From contig JAUUZS010000227.1 in NCBI GenBank assembly GCA_030589835.1, forward strand, positions 1 through 6,905: a stretch of DNA of 6,905 bases, in the 5' to 3' direction. The notes under the pieces are model-generated. The model saw only the letters and a program-made list of their open reading frames with translations, had not been told where the DNA came from and did not search any database. Both the position numbers and the translations under genes were made by a program. This DNA is from Cyclobacteriaceae bacterium. Its GTDB lineage: Bacteria > Bacteroidota > Bacteroidia > Cytophagales > Cyclobacteriaceae. This document shows positions 1 through 5,068 of this stretch, piece by piece. How positions within the stretch are numbered: position 1 is the stretch's first letter; each line of letters opens with the position of its first letter.

Positions 1-395
1 GGTTCAAAAATCCACATGGTTCTATTTTCGCCATCAATTGCGGGGGTGCCTTGCCCTTTGTTTCCATAGTCAGATTTCGTTTGCCATTTCCAGGCTTCTT
101 CTTTTTGATAGTATTGCCAGATTCGATGATAAAATTCTCTGGACAATCCACCTATAACTTCCTTATTTCCGGTATCAGTCCAACCCAACCCTCCTGCGGA
201 CAAACCACCCAAATGGATATCTGGGCTTACGATTATGACTGATTTATTATCTTTTGCTAGCTGAACGGCAGTAGTTATAGCAGCTGCAGTGCCTCCATAA
301 ATTATGACCTCTGCTTCGTATTTATTTGAATTTTGGGGTGATTCATTGCATGAGCAGATCGCTATTAATACAATAAGGAAAAGTTTGATTTTCAT
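1..395 (-). CDS. FAD-dependent oxidoreductase, lipoprotein-type N-terminus (partial, C-terminus off the left edge)
   Basis: The first 131 codons of a minus-strand gene starting at the ATG at 395-393 are present; the rest lies outside the window. Residues 1-15 are a short hydrophobic signal ending in I-C-S before C16, a plausible lipobox, so the mature protein would be a lipid-anchored envelope protein. Residues 29-56 (VIIYGGTAAAITTAVQLA, then a second strand VIIVS) form a beta-alpha-beta dinucleotide-binding fold in which GGTAAA replaces the classic GxGxxG. The following HLGGLSAGGLGWTDTG segment (61-76) is typical of the FAD_oxidored (PF12831-like) family, many of which are exported and found near polysaccharide or organic-acid catabolic genes in Bacteroidota. 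The family call is from recognition of this N-terminus; the substrate cannot be told. No clear promoter was found upstream. It points away from the next gene (start at 794). Confidence 0.8.
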   Translation of the reverse strand, partial: MKIKLFLIVLIAICSCNESPQNSNKYEAEVIIYGGTAAAITTAVQLAKDNKSVIIVSPDIHLGGLSAGGLGWTDTGNKEVIGGLSREFYHRIWQYYQKEEAWKWQTKSDYGNKGQGTPAIDGENRTMWIFE

Positions 396-793
396 ATTTA
401 CGTTGATACTGGGTTAAAAAATCATTATAGGGTGAAATTAATCCACAAACGTGAAAAAGGCTAATTTTAGACTTGCCAGTGATAACCTTGAAGTTGGAAA
501 AAAATATTGCATTAACCTGAAAATCCGAGATTCAAAAAATTATTTTGAATACCTTGAATAGAAAAGAGGCCTGATTGCCATGAAATGCACTTTTATGGGC
601 TAGCAGGATTGGAGTTAAGATTGCTATTCGATTGAATTAAGATTAATTGTGCAAATACATGCACTATTAACCAGCTATAATTTAAAATATTCAACTAACT
701 ATTTTAACATTCATAATTATATCTCTAATTTTGTGCGATGATTAACTTTTAATCAAACATAATTTATAAATCTACCAATTAATTATTTGTACG
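396..793. other. Intergenic region between divergent genes, no gene seen
   Basis: About 400 bases of AT-rich DNA separate the FAD oxidoreductase (minus) from the small gene at 794 (plus). No convincing ORF, tRNA or structured RNA is visible. It holds a perfect 8-bp inverted repeat, ATTCAAAA (530-537) and TTTTGAAT (543-550), with a 5-base spacer. Its AT-only core and lack of a T-run argue against a terminator, and a weak operator is possible. The octamer ACCTTGAA occurs twice (484-491 and 551-558). A candidate promoter for the downstream gene is listed separately. The length leaves room for two divergent promoters. Confidence 0.5.
726..733 (+). promoter_or_regulatory. Candidate Bacteroidota -7 promoter element for the 794 gene
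   Basis: TAATTTTG is an exact match to the Bacteroidota -7 consensus TAnnTTTG. Transcription would start near 740, giving a leader of roughly 55 bases before the ATG at 794. No clear TTG element is found 17-23 bases upstream, where only a TTTTAAC stretch occurs, so the call rests on the -7 box and its position alone. Confidence 0.35.
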
Positions 794-1066
794 ATGAGTG
801 ATACCAAGCAAAACTTAAAAATCGAAAAAGCATGTGATGCAAGTCTGGAAAAGTTCAGGAAATTGGGCCTGGACAAATATGCTGATGTTCAATCAAAATT
901 GGAGTATGTATTGGGCAGTTTCCGGTTTGACGGAAATCCGGTCGGATTATATGAAATAGGGGAGAAAGCTCTTACGGAATTGAATAAAATTAAAAAGGGA
1001 AAGCCGAGATTAATTGCTAAGAAATTGATCGATGACCTTGAAAAAGCCTTAAAAGAGAAACAATAA
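794..1066 (+). CDS. Small helical protein of unknown function, 90 aa
   Basis: A complete 90-codon gene whose product resembles conserved hypothetical proteins of Bacteroidota; I do not recognise a named family. It has no signal peptide or membrane segment, so it is probably cytoplasmic. It is lysine-rich and appears almost wholly helical: helices around 12-22, 27-41, 51-66 and 69-88, with a glycine-containing linker GSFRFDGNPVG (41-51) in the middle. The single cysteine (C14) and the absence of metal-binding clusters give no hint of catalysis. Support for its being real: a strong terminator follows the stop immediately, a -7-like box lies upstream, and the minus-strand frame overlapping it would read straight through that terminator. 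It is convergent with the rluD-like gene, with no evidence of functional linkage. The start is the only ATG at the head of the frame; no Shine-Dalgarno is present, as is usual for this phylum. Confidence 0.8.
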   Translation: MSDTKQNLKIEKACDASLEKFRKLGLDKYADVQSKLEYVLGSFRFDGNPVGLYEIGEKALTELNKIKKGKPRLIAKKLIDDLEKALKEKQ

Positions 1067-1090
1067 AGCTGGGATTTCCCAGCTTTTTTT
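1065..1090 (+). terminator. Rho-independent terminator shared by convergent genes
   Basis: AGCTGGGA (1067-1074) pairs perfectly with TCCCAGCT (1077-1084), and two more A-T pairs extend the base; a run of T from 1084 to 1090 follows. It begins right after the stop of the 90-aa gene, and its T-run contains the first bases of the opposing gene's stop codon (1089-1091). Read on the minus strand, the hairpin is followed by TTTATTG, a weaker U-tract, so it may also help end the rluD-like transcript. Confidence 0.85.
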
Positions 1091-2117
1091 ATGTGTACTG
1101 CACGTAGTGTTCCCATTTGTCAATCACATCACTAAAATCCTGAGGTAGTTCGGAATCAAAATGCATGTGCTCTTTTGTTATGGGATGGATAAATCCCAAG
1201 GATCTGGCATGGAGCGCCTGACGGGGCATGATCTTAAAGCAGTTCTCAACAAATGACTTATACTTCGAAAACCTCGTACCTTTCAGAACTCTGTTGCCAC
1301 CATAGGTAGTGTCACCAAATATAGGATGGCCTATGTATTTCATGTGTGCCCGGATCTGATGGGTCCTTCCTGTTTCCAGGTTGCATTTCACCAAGGATAT
1401 ATACCTCAACTCTTTGATCAATTCATAATGCGTGACAGCATGGCGACCAAAGTCACCATTGGGAAAAGCGGTTGTTATTTTTCGATCTTTCAGACTTCTT
1501 CCCACATGCACATCAATGGTACCTTTCGGCTCTTTTAGTTCACCCCAAATCAAGGCCCAATACGTACGTTCAATAGAATGATCAAAGAATTGCTTTGCCA
1601 GTCCTGCCATGGCGTTTTCCGTCTTGGCAATTACCAATAAACCGGATGTGCCCTTGTCTATCCGGTGGACGAGACCTGGCCTGCCCTCATTATTGGTCAT
1701 TTCCGGCAACTTTTTAAAATGATAAGCCAGCGCATTTACGAGCGTTCCCGACCAGTTTTGGAATGCAGGATGAACCACCATTCCCGCCGGTTTATTCACG
1801 ATCAGCAAATGGTCGTCTTCAAAAACAATATCAATGGGTATATCTTCAGGAACGAGTTCGTTATCTCTTGGAGGTTCGGGCAAGGAAATGACGATTTCAT
1901 CATTTGGCCTGATCTTATAATTCGATTTGATTTGTTGCTCATTAACCAGCACAAATCCCATTTTGACCGCACCCTGTATTTTGCTTCGCGAGGCATTTGG
2001 CAGTCGATCAAATAAAAATTTATCGATTCGCAAGGCCTGCTGCCCAGGATCTACTGTTATCCGGTGGTGCTCAAAGAGCTCATCACTTTCCTGATCAAAC
2101 TTTTCTTCTTCGTACAT
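1089..2117 (-). CDS. rluD: RluA-family 23S rRNA pseudouridine synthase (RluD-like)
   Basis: Converts uridines of 23S rRNA to pseudouridine; E. coli RluD modifies the helix 69 loop (U1911, U1915, U1917) during late large-subunit assembly. The 342-aa length fits S4-containing RluA enzymes. An S4 RNA-binding domain occupies about residues 28-80 (RIDKFLFDRLPNASRSKIQG), followed by a linker and the catalytic domain from about 96. Visible motifs are LLIVNKPAGMVVHP (104-117), the active-site motif HRIDKGTSGLLV (151-162) with catalytic Asp D154, LETGRTHQIRAHM (247-259) with R251 and R256, and RQALHARSLGF (299-309). All are intact, so the enzyme should be active. It is cytoplasmic. The RluD rather than RluC label rests on family resemblance and the usual naming in Bacteroidota, so the target site is less certain than the enzyme class. 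It is monocistronic and convergent with the 90-aa gene. The start at 2117 gives the N-terminus expected for the phylum, an acidic stretch then a HHRITVDPGQ segment. Confidence 0.93.
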   Translation of the reverse strand: MYEEEKFDQESDELFEHHRITVDPGQQALRIDKFLFDRLPNASRSKIQGAVKMGFVLVNEQQIKSNYKIRPNDEIVISLPEPPRDNELVPEDIPIDIVFEDDHLLIVNKPAGMVVHPAFQNWSGTLVNALAYHFKKLPEMTNNEGRPGLVHRIDKGTSGLLVIAKTENAMAGLAKQFFDHSIERTYWALIWGELKEPKGTIDVHVGRSLKDRKITTAFPNGDFGRHAVTHYELIKELRYISLVKCNLETGRTHQIRAHMKYIGHPIFGDTTYGGNRVLKGTRFSKYKSFVENCFKIMPRQALHARSLGFIHPITKEHMHFDSELPQDFSDVIDKWEHYVQYT

Positions 2118-2439
2118 AAGCTGGGCAAAACTATGGAAAAATCACGAATTAGTTAGACTCTCGGATATAATTAAATGTGTAAAGCTTCACTATGTTGTTA
2201 ATGGTTTACCCCCTGAATTCAGGAAGTATTATTATAAAGGTAAAGGGCAATATATTTTAAATAAATATGTGATTTGTTATAATTTTTGGAGTAAAAAAGT
2301 ATTTATTATCTTCAATGAAAAAATAATCAATTGTATAAGAATAAAATAAAAAATCCTCTTGTGTATATGTAGGTAATTCAAGGAGAAATCGAATATAGAT
2401 TTAAAAGATTTATAGATAATAATTTTTTAATTATCAGTT
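2118..2439. other. Divergent intergenic region, AT-rich, no gene seen
   Basis: This 322-base spacer separates the rluD-like gene (minus) from the exported protein gene (plus). No coding potential is evident. It contains a perfect 12-bp palindrome, CCTGAATTCAGG (2212-2223), and an inverted repeat, GATAAT (2415-2420) with ATTATC (2430-2435), which ends 4 bases before the ATG at 2440 and could affect ribosome access. The AAGGAGA at 2381-2387 looks like a Shine-Dalgarno but has no start codon at a useful distance. TATAATTTTTGG (2278-2289) resembles a -7 element but is one base too long. No promoter is called with confidence. Confidence 0.5.
2126..2133 (-). promoter_or_regulatory. Possible -7 promoter element for the rluD-like gene
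   Basis: On the minus strand this reads TAGTTTTG, an exact TAnnTTTG match ending 8 bases before the ATG at 2117. If used, the transcript would be nearly leaderless. No TTG element is visible at the usual distance, and the match may be chance in AT-rich DNA. Confidence 0.22.
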
Positions 2440-3024
2440 ATGAGATCAATAATTTTAGTGATTTTTTGTTTTTTCATTTCAATAGCGTCGTATGGACAAG
2501 ACGGAAAAGGATTGAGTTTGGCTATAGGGGCCGGTTATGATGTTGCAAATAAACCTATCGCCCAATTTCCTGGTACTATGTTTAATATGATGACTACTAT
2601 CAATAGGAAAATAGAGAACGTCAAAACATTAACTATTGGTGTAGGAAAAACATTAAACAACCATATTATCGTTGGAGGAGATATTTCATACCATTGGGGT
2701 GTATTAGACTGGTTGCCAGAATATTCACTTTCAGGCACAGAGCCGATACCTTCTATAAATAATATAAATTGGCTTTCTACCGGAGCATGGGGGAAATATA
2801 TCTTTTTCCCCGATTCCAGGGTTCATTTGGGAATTATGAGTTCTTTCGGGATGCATGTAGGATATCCTAAATACATGGGAATAAGTACGATTGAAAGAGA
2901 GGTGTTGGGTTATATTGGTGTGTATGGTGGGGTTGAGTATGTGATCTCAAAGAACTTCAAACTGTCCTATTATTATGGAAAAGGAAAATATAAGAACATG
3001 ATCACAATCGATTATTTATTTTAA
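2440..3024 (+). CDS. Exported protein of unknown function, probable outer-membrane beta-barrel-like, 194 aa
   Basis: A complete gene I cannot assign to a named family. Residues 1-19 are a Sec signal peptide (one Arg, then a hydrophobic core rich in Ile and Phe), with likely cleavage at SYG|Q, a common Bacteroidota form. The mature part consists of alternating hydrophobic/polar segments rich in Gly and aromatic residues, consistent with amphipathic strands: about 24-34, 61-69, 75-84, 110-122, 127-137, 155-168, 173-180 and 186-194. The C-terminus ends ITIDYLF, and a terminal Phe after an aromatic strand is a hallmark of outer-membrane barrels. About eight strands would suit a small OmpA/OmpW-like barrel (inference). 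There are no cysteines after the signal. A strong terminator follows 18 bases after the stop, and no same-strand neighbour is adjacent, so it is probably monocistronic. The ATG at 2440 is chosen because the signal peptide begins there. Confidence 0.75.
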   Translation: MRSIILVIFCFFISIASYGQDGKGLSLAIGAGYDVANKPIAQFPGTMFNMMTTINRKIENVKTLTIGVGKTLNNHIIVGGDISYHWGVLDWLPEYSLSGTEPIPSINNINWLSTGAWGKYIFFPDSRVHLGIMSSFGMHVGYPKYMGISTIEREVLGYIGVYGGVEYVISKNFKLSYYYGKGKYKNMITIDYLF

Positions 3025-3042
3025 AGCAACGTGAAAGTCTAG

Positions 3043-3086
3043 AAAAAGTGGTTTTCTATAATTGAAAATGGGAAACCACTTTTTTT
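3043..3086 (+). terminator. Strong bidirectional Rho-independent terminator
   Basis: Bases 3043-3056 pair with 3071-3084 (core AAGTGGTTT with AAACCACTT, one G-T wobble near the loop), with a 14-base loop and a T-run through 3086 on the plus strand. On the minus strand the same stem is followed by CTTTTTCT, so it can also stop transcripts arriving from the RraA-like gene side. It closes the exported-protein gene ending at 3024. Confidence 0.88.
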
Positions 3087-3312
3087 ATTTTCAGCCTTCA
3101 TTTCGATATTTTTTTCGAAATCCCACTACACATTTCTCCATTTCATTAATGCCGAAGTATTTTTCCGGTAAATCTATTTTTGAAGAATCAATGTAGTTGA
3201 AAATCCTGCTGTGTATTTTGATAATTCTTACTATCCATGAATAATCAACTTTTTCTCATGAATAGACAATTCAATCTATTATCTAACATCTAACTTCTGT
3301 TCTCTATTTTTC
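3087..3312. other. Intergenic spacer with possible gene remnant
   Basis: About 225 bases lie between the terminator and the end of the RraA-like gene. On the minus strand, 3255-3091 is open for 54 codons, ends with TGA just before the bidirectional terminator, and has no ATG near its head; the only in-frame ATG is 16 codons from the end. It may be a gene remnant or chance, and I do not recognise its translation (it includes YIDSSKIDLPEKYFGINE). An inverted repeat, ATTTCGA (3100-3106) with TCGAAAT (3115-3121), overlaps it. A heptamer tandem repeat at the right end is listed separately. Confidence 0.4.
3274..3308. repeat. Degenerate heptanucleotide tandem repeat (ATCTAAC-type), 5 units
   Basis: Five consecutive 7-base units can be read: ATCTATT, ATCTAAC, ATCTAAC, TTCTGTT, CTCTATT. 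The central two are identical and the flanking ones increasingly degenerate. The array ends 4 bases before the stop codon of the RraA-like gene. Similar ATCTAAC-like heptamer arrays are, as I recall, scattered through intergenic DNA of some Cytophagales; no function is known to me. Confidence 0.5.
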
Positions 3313-4236
3313 TCACCACGTCTTGTTCTTCAGGTATTCATCAAGCTCTTTTCTGCTCATGGGCACTTTGTCAGGATTGGCATCGATCCATTTTAGAAAT
3401 GCCTCCTTGATGTCGTCGGACCACCTGCCATCGATCTGCCCCGGAGTATAAACGCCTTCTCTAAGCTTTTGGTGACCAAAGGAATCTTTCAGACCGATAA
3501 ACTCAGCCGTTATCACTACTTTTTCCAGCAGATGTGGAGGAATAAAAATCACGCCTTCTTTTTTTGCTAAGATAGCATCGCCCGGAAAAACAGTAGCTCT
3601 ACCAATTCTGATTGGGCAATTGATTCCTGTCAGCATGGCCTCCATTAAGTAAGATGGATCCCAATCGCGTACGAATGCATTGAATCCGTCTATTTTGGAA
3701 AGCCCTTCCAGATCACGAGATCCGGCGTCAAATATCACACCTGTTTTTGATTTTGCATAAATTGAATTTCCTAGATTATCACCAATGAGTGTTCCCTTGA
3801 TTACTTTGCCATAGCAATCGGCCACGTACACATCGCCATCCTGCAACATATCGATTGGCCAGGAGTTTGATGCGCCTATTTGTCCGGCGGCATGACCTTG
3901 GTCCAATATTCTTTTGTTTATCTCGGGGCGTAACGGCATGTACTGGGCGGTAAGTGCCCGACCTACAAACGCCTCATTTTCGTGCAACATTTGCCATCCG
4001 CTTTCAAACTGGTTGTTATATCCTTCGCCTCGTAGCACTCCCCACGCTTCTTCAATAGATATATTTTTTAGTCTCTTCAGCAGATCATCAGAAACTTTTG
4101 GCCTCCCGTCTTTTGTTCGGGTTCCTTCCCATTCGGCGGTATAAAATTCCATCAAATCATCAGAAAGGATGGTTTGGGAGAAAAGTGGATTGGTTATTAC
4201 CAATAGCATTAAAATTACGATAGGTAAATTTTTCAT
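3313..4236 (-). CDS. Secreted RraA-like protein (HMG/CHA aldolase fold)
   Basis: A 307-aa member of the RraA / 4-hydroxy-4-methyl-2-oxoglutarate aldolase-like family (PF03737), whose enzymatic members cleave or decarboxylate 2-oxo acids with a divalent metal, while E. coli RraA instead binds RNase E. The core is at about residues 85-245: GDVYVADCYG (134-143), the GDN loop (152-154), VIFDAGSRD (167-175) with R174-D175 of the active-site region, and PGDAILAKKEGVIFIPP (218-234). Unlike cytoplasmic relatives, it begins with a Sec signal peptide (residues 1-21, KNLPIVILMLLVITNPLFSQ), so it should act in the periplasm or outside the cell. I start it at 4236 rather than the upstream in-frame ATG at 4278, because the longer form would bury the signal behind 14 charged residues and the 4236 start has the A-rich aata context. 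About 60 extra residues precede the core and about 60 follow it, making it longer than E. coli RraA (about 160 aa). The acidic residue expected at R-D-x-x-E/D is G178. Its substrate is unknown; an acid-catabolism role is inferred from its neighbours. Confidence 0.87.
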   Translation of the reverse strand: MKNLPIVILMLLVITNPLFSQTILSDDLMEFYTAEWEGTRTKDGRPKVSDDLLKRLKNISIEEAWGVLRGEGYNNQFESGWQMLHENEAFVGRALTAQYMPLRPEINKRILDQGHAAGQIGASNSWPIDMLQDGDVYVADCYGKVIKGTLIGDNLGNSIYAKSKTGVIFDAGSRDLEGLSKIDGFNAFVRDWDPSYLMEAMLTGINCPIRIGRATVFPGDAILAKKEGVIFIPPHLLEKVVITAEFIGLKDSFGHQKLREGVYTPGQIDGRWSDDIKEAFLKWIDANPDKVPMSRKELDEYLKNKTW

Positions 4237-4325
4237 TATTAAATTAAATTTATGTTGAAAATATCTATGTGGTACCAAATATGGAATAAGTTAAATTTTT
4301 ACTATTTGATTCTTTAAATGTTTTT

Positions 4326-4351
4326 GTCCCGTAGGGACTTAATATTTATAG
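4326..4351 (-). repeat. Outer REP-like palindrome, left copy (inverted repeat with 4911-4936)
   Basis: GTCCC-GTA-GGGAC at 4326-4338 followed by an AT-rich flank to 4351. Its reverse complement matches 4911-4936 at 24 of 26 bases; the differences are A versus C just before the palindrome and C versus T in the loop. The palindrome core, reverse-complemented, is identical to the 4875-4887 copy. Confidence 0.85.
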
Positions 4352-4376
4352 AAAAAATGATTATAATCGATTCTGA

Positions 4377-4390
4377 GTCCCGTTAGGGAC
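4377..4390 (-). repeat. Inner REP-like palindrome, left side
   Basis: GTCCC-GTTA-GGGAC, with a four-base loop instead of three. It lies 6 bases downstream of the transposase stop codon, so on the transcript it would form a 5-bp hairpin right after the coding region. Its outer flank differs from the other copies, so it is the most diverged of the four. Confidence 0.8.
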
Positions 4391-4396
4391 GATATA

Positions 4397-4858
4397 TTAT
4401 TGAATGTCTTTCAAAAGATAACGCTCATCAATATCCACATTAAATTTTTGTAACAATTCAAAATATTCATCGCTGAATGTTTTCTTTTTATGATGTTGTT
4501 CTTGATTTATTATATATTTCACCACCCTATCTATATGAGAGTGGGAATAAGAAAAGGCTCCATAACCCTCCTGCCATCTGAATTTACCTTTTAAAAATTC
4601 TTTTTTATTAATCCAACCTGATGAAGATCCTTTTATATCCTGCAATAAATCTGGTATGGACTGATGTGGTTTATAACCAATAAAGATATGAACATGATTA
4701 GGCATGCCATTTATGGCAATTAGTTTATGATTATTATTTTGTATTATTCCAGTAATATATTTGTAAAGTTCGTCTTTCCAGGCAGCTTGAATTAATGAAA
4801 CCCTGTTTAGAACCGCAAATACAAAATGAACATACAATTGTGTATATGTATTAGCCAT
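4397..4858 (-). CDS. REP-associated tyrosine transposase (IS200/IS605 Y1 family), 153 aa
   Basis: A single-strand DNA transposase of the HUH superfamily: it recognises hairpins near element ends and cleaves DNA through a 5'-phosphotyrosine link. The HUH metal-binding motif is H55-V56-H57 in NGMPNHVHIFIG (50-61). The probable nucleophile is Y115 in VVKYIINQEQHH (112-123), followed by Q119 with the same Y-x3-Q spacing as the IS608 TnpA active site (Y127/Q131, as I recall). The WQEGYGAFSYSHSHID segment (95-110) is characteristic of the family. The length is normal for TnpA and all catalytic residues are present, so it is probably functional. It has the same orientation as the BASS transporter upstream and the RraA-like gene downstream. 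A palindrome 16 bases before the ATG could form a leader hairpin that limits translation, as known for IS200. Whether it is a mobile IS or a domesticated RAYT depends on genome copy number, which this window cannot show. Confidence 0.92.
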   Translation of the reverse strand: MANTYTQLYVHFVFAVLNRVSLIQAAWKDELYKYITGIIQNNNHKLIAINGMPNHVHIFIGYKPHQSIPDLLQDIKGSSSGWINKKEFLKGKFRWQEGYGAFSYSHSHIDRVVKYIINQEQHHKKKTFSDEYFELLQKFNVDIDERYLLKDIQ

Positions 4859-4874
4859 TGTCTTTTTATATTAC

Positions 4875-4887
4875 GTCCCTACGGGAC
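4875..4887 (+). repeat. Inner REP-like palindrome, right side
   Basis: GTCCC-TAC-GGGAC, 16 bases upstream of the transposase start codon. It shares the 5' flank ATATTACGTCCCTA with the outer right copy at 4911-4938, so the two form a direct repeat about 49 bases apart. Its core is the exact reverse complement of the 4326-4338 core. Confidence 0.85.
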
Positions 4888-4910
4888 TTTATTATTGTGA
4901 TTTAAATTAT

Positions 4911-4938
4911 CTATAAATATTACGTCCCTATGGGACGT
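4911..4938 (+). repeat. Outer REP-like palindrome, right copy
   Basis: AT-rich flank followed by ACGTCCC-TAT-GGGACGT (4922-4938), the longest stem of the four at 7 bp. The segment 4911-4936 is the inverted partner of 4326-4351. Confidence 0.85.
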
Positions 4939-5068
4939 GGTAATATATTCTGATTTCATTTTTCAGAAACTTTAAATTCAAAACATATAATTTGAGGACT
5001 GGATCAACAAATCACGTTTTACTTTGGATTTCCGTTTCATCATATCTTTTATCAATTGGGTATCGTCT

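Larger units (their letters stand above)
4326..4938 (-). mobile_element. REP-associated IS200/IS605-like element: Y1 transposase flanked by paired palindromes
   Basis: A single Y1-type transposase gene is framed by four short palindromes of the form GTCCC-loop-GGGAC, two on each side, in inverted orientation: 4326-4338, 4377-4390, 4875-4887 and 4924-4936. The two outer copies with their AT-rich inner flanks (4326-4351 and 4911-4936) are inverted repeats matching at 24 of 26 positions. The palindrome sits 6 bases past the transposase stop on one side and 16 bases before its start on the other. There is no second gene (no TnpB) and no target-site duplication is apparent, as expected for HUH transposases. 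This is the layout of a REP-associated tyrosine transposase (RAYT) unit. Exact element boundaries are inferred from the outer palindromes. Confidence 0.8.

Noticed and set aside
1665..2015. 116-codon plus-strand open frame opposite the rluD-like gene
   Set aside because: Antisense shadow of conserved catalytic-domain coding sequence, with no start context or recognisable motif.
2278..2289. TATAATTTTTGG as a -7 promoter for the 2440 gene
   Set aside because: The spacing in TAnnTTTG is one base too long, no TTG lies at the right distance, and the implied leader would be about 140 bases.
4236..4278. In-frame upstream ATG giving a 321-aa RraA-like protein
   Set aside because: It would put 14 polar residues ahead of an otherwise standard Sec signal peptide; the ATG at 4236 has the A-rich start context typical of the phylum.
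4326..4936. Palindromes considered as a CRISPR array
   Set aside because: Only four copies, inverted in orientation and interrupted by a transposase gene; spacing is irregular and no cas gene is present.
4948..4968. TTCTGA / TCAGAA hairpin downstream of the symporter as its terminator
   Set aside because: Only a 6-bp AT-rich stem, and on the minus strand it is not followed by a T-run.
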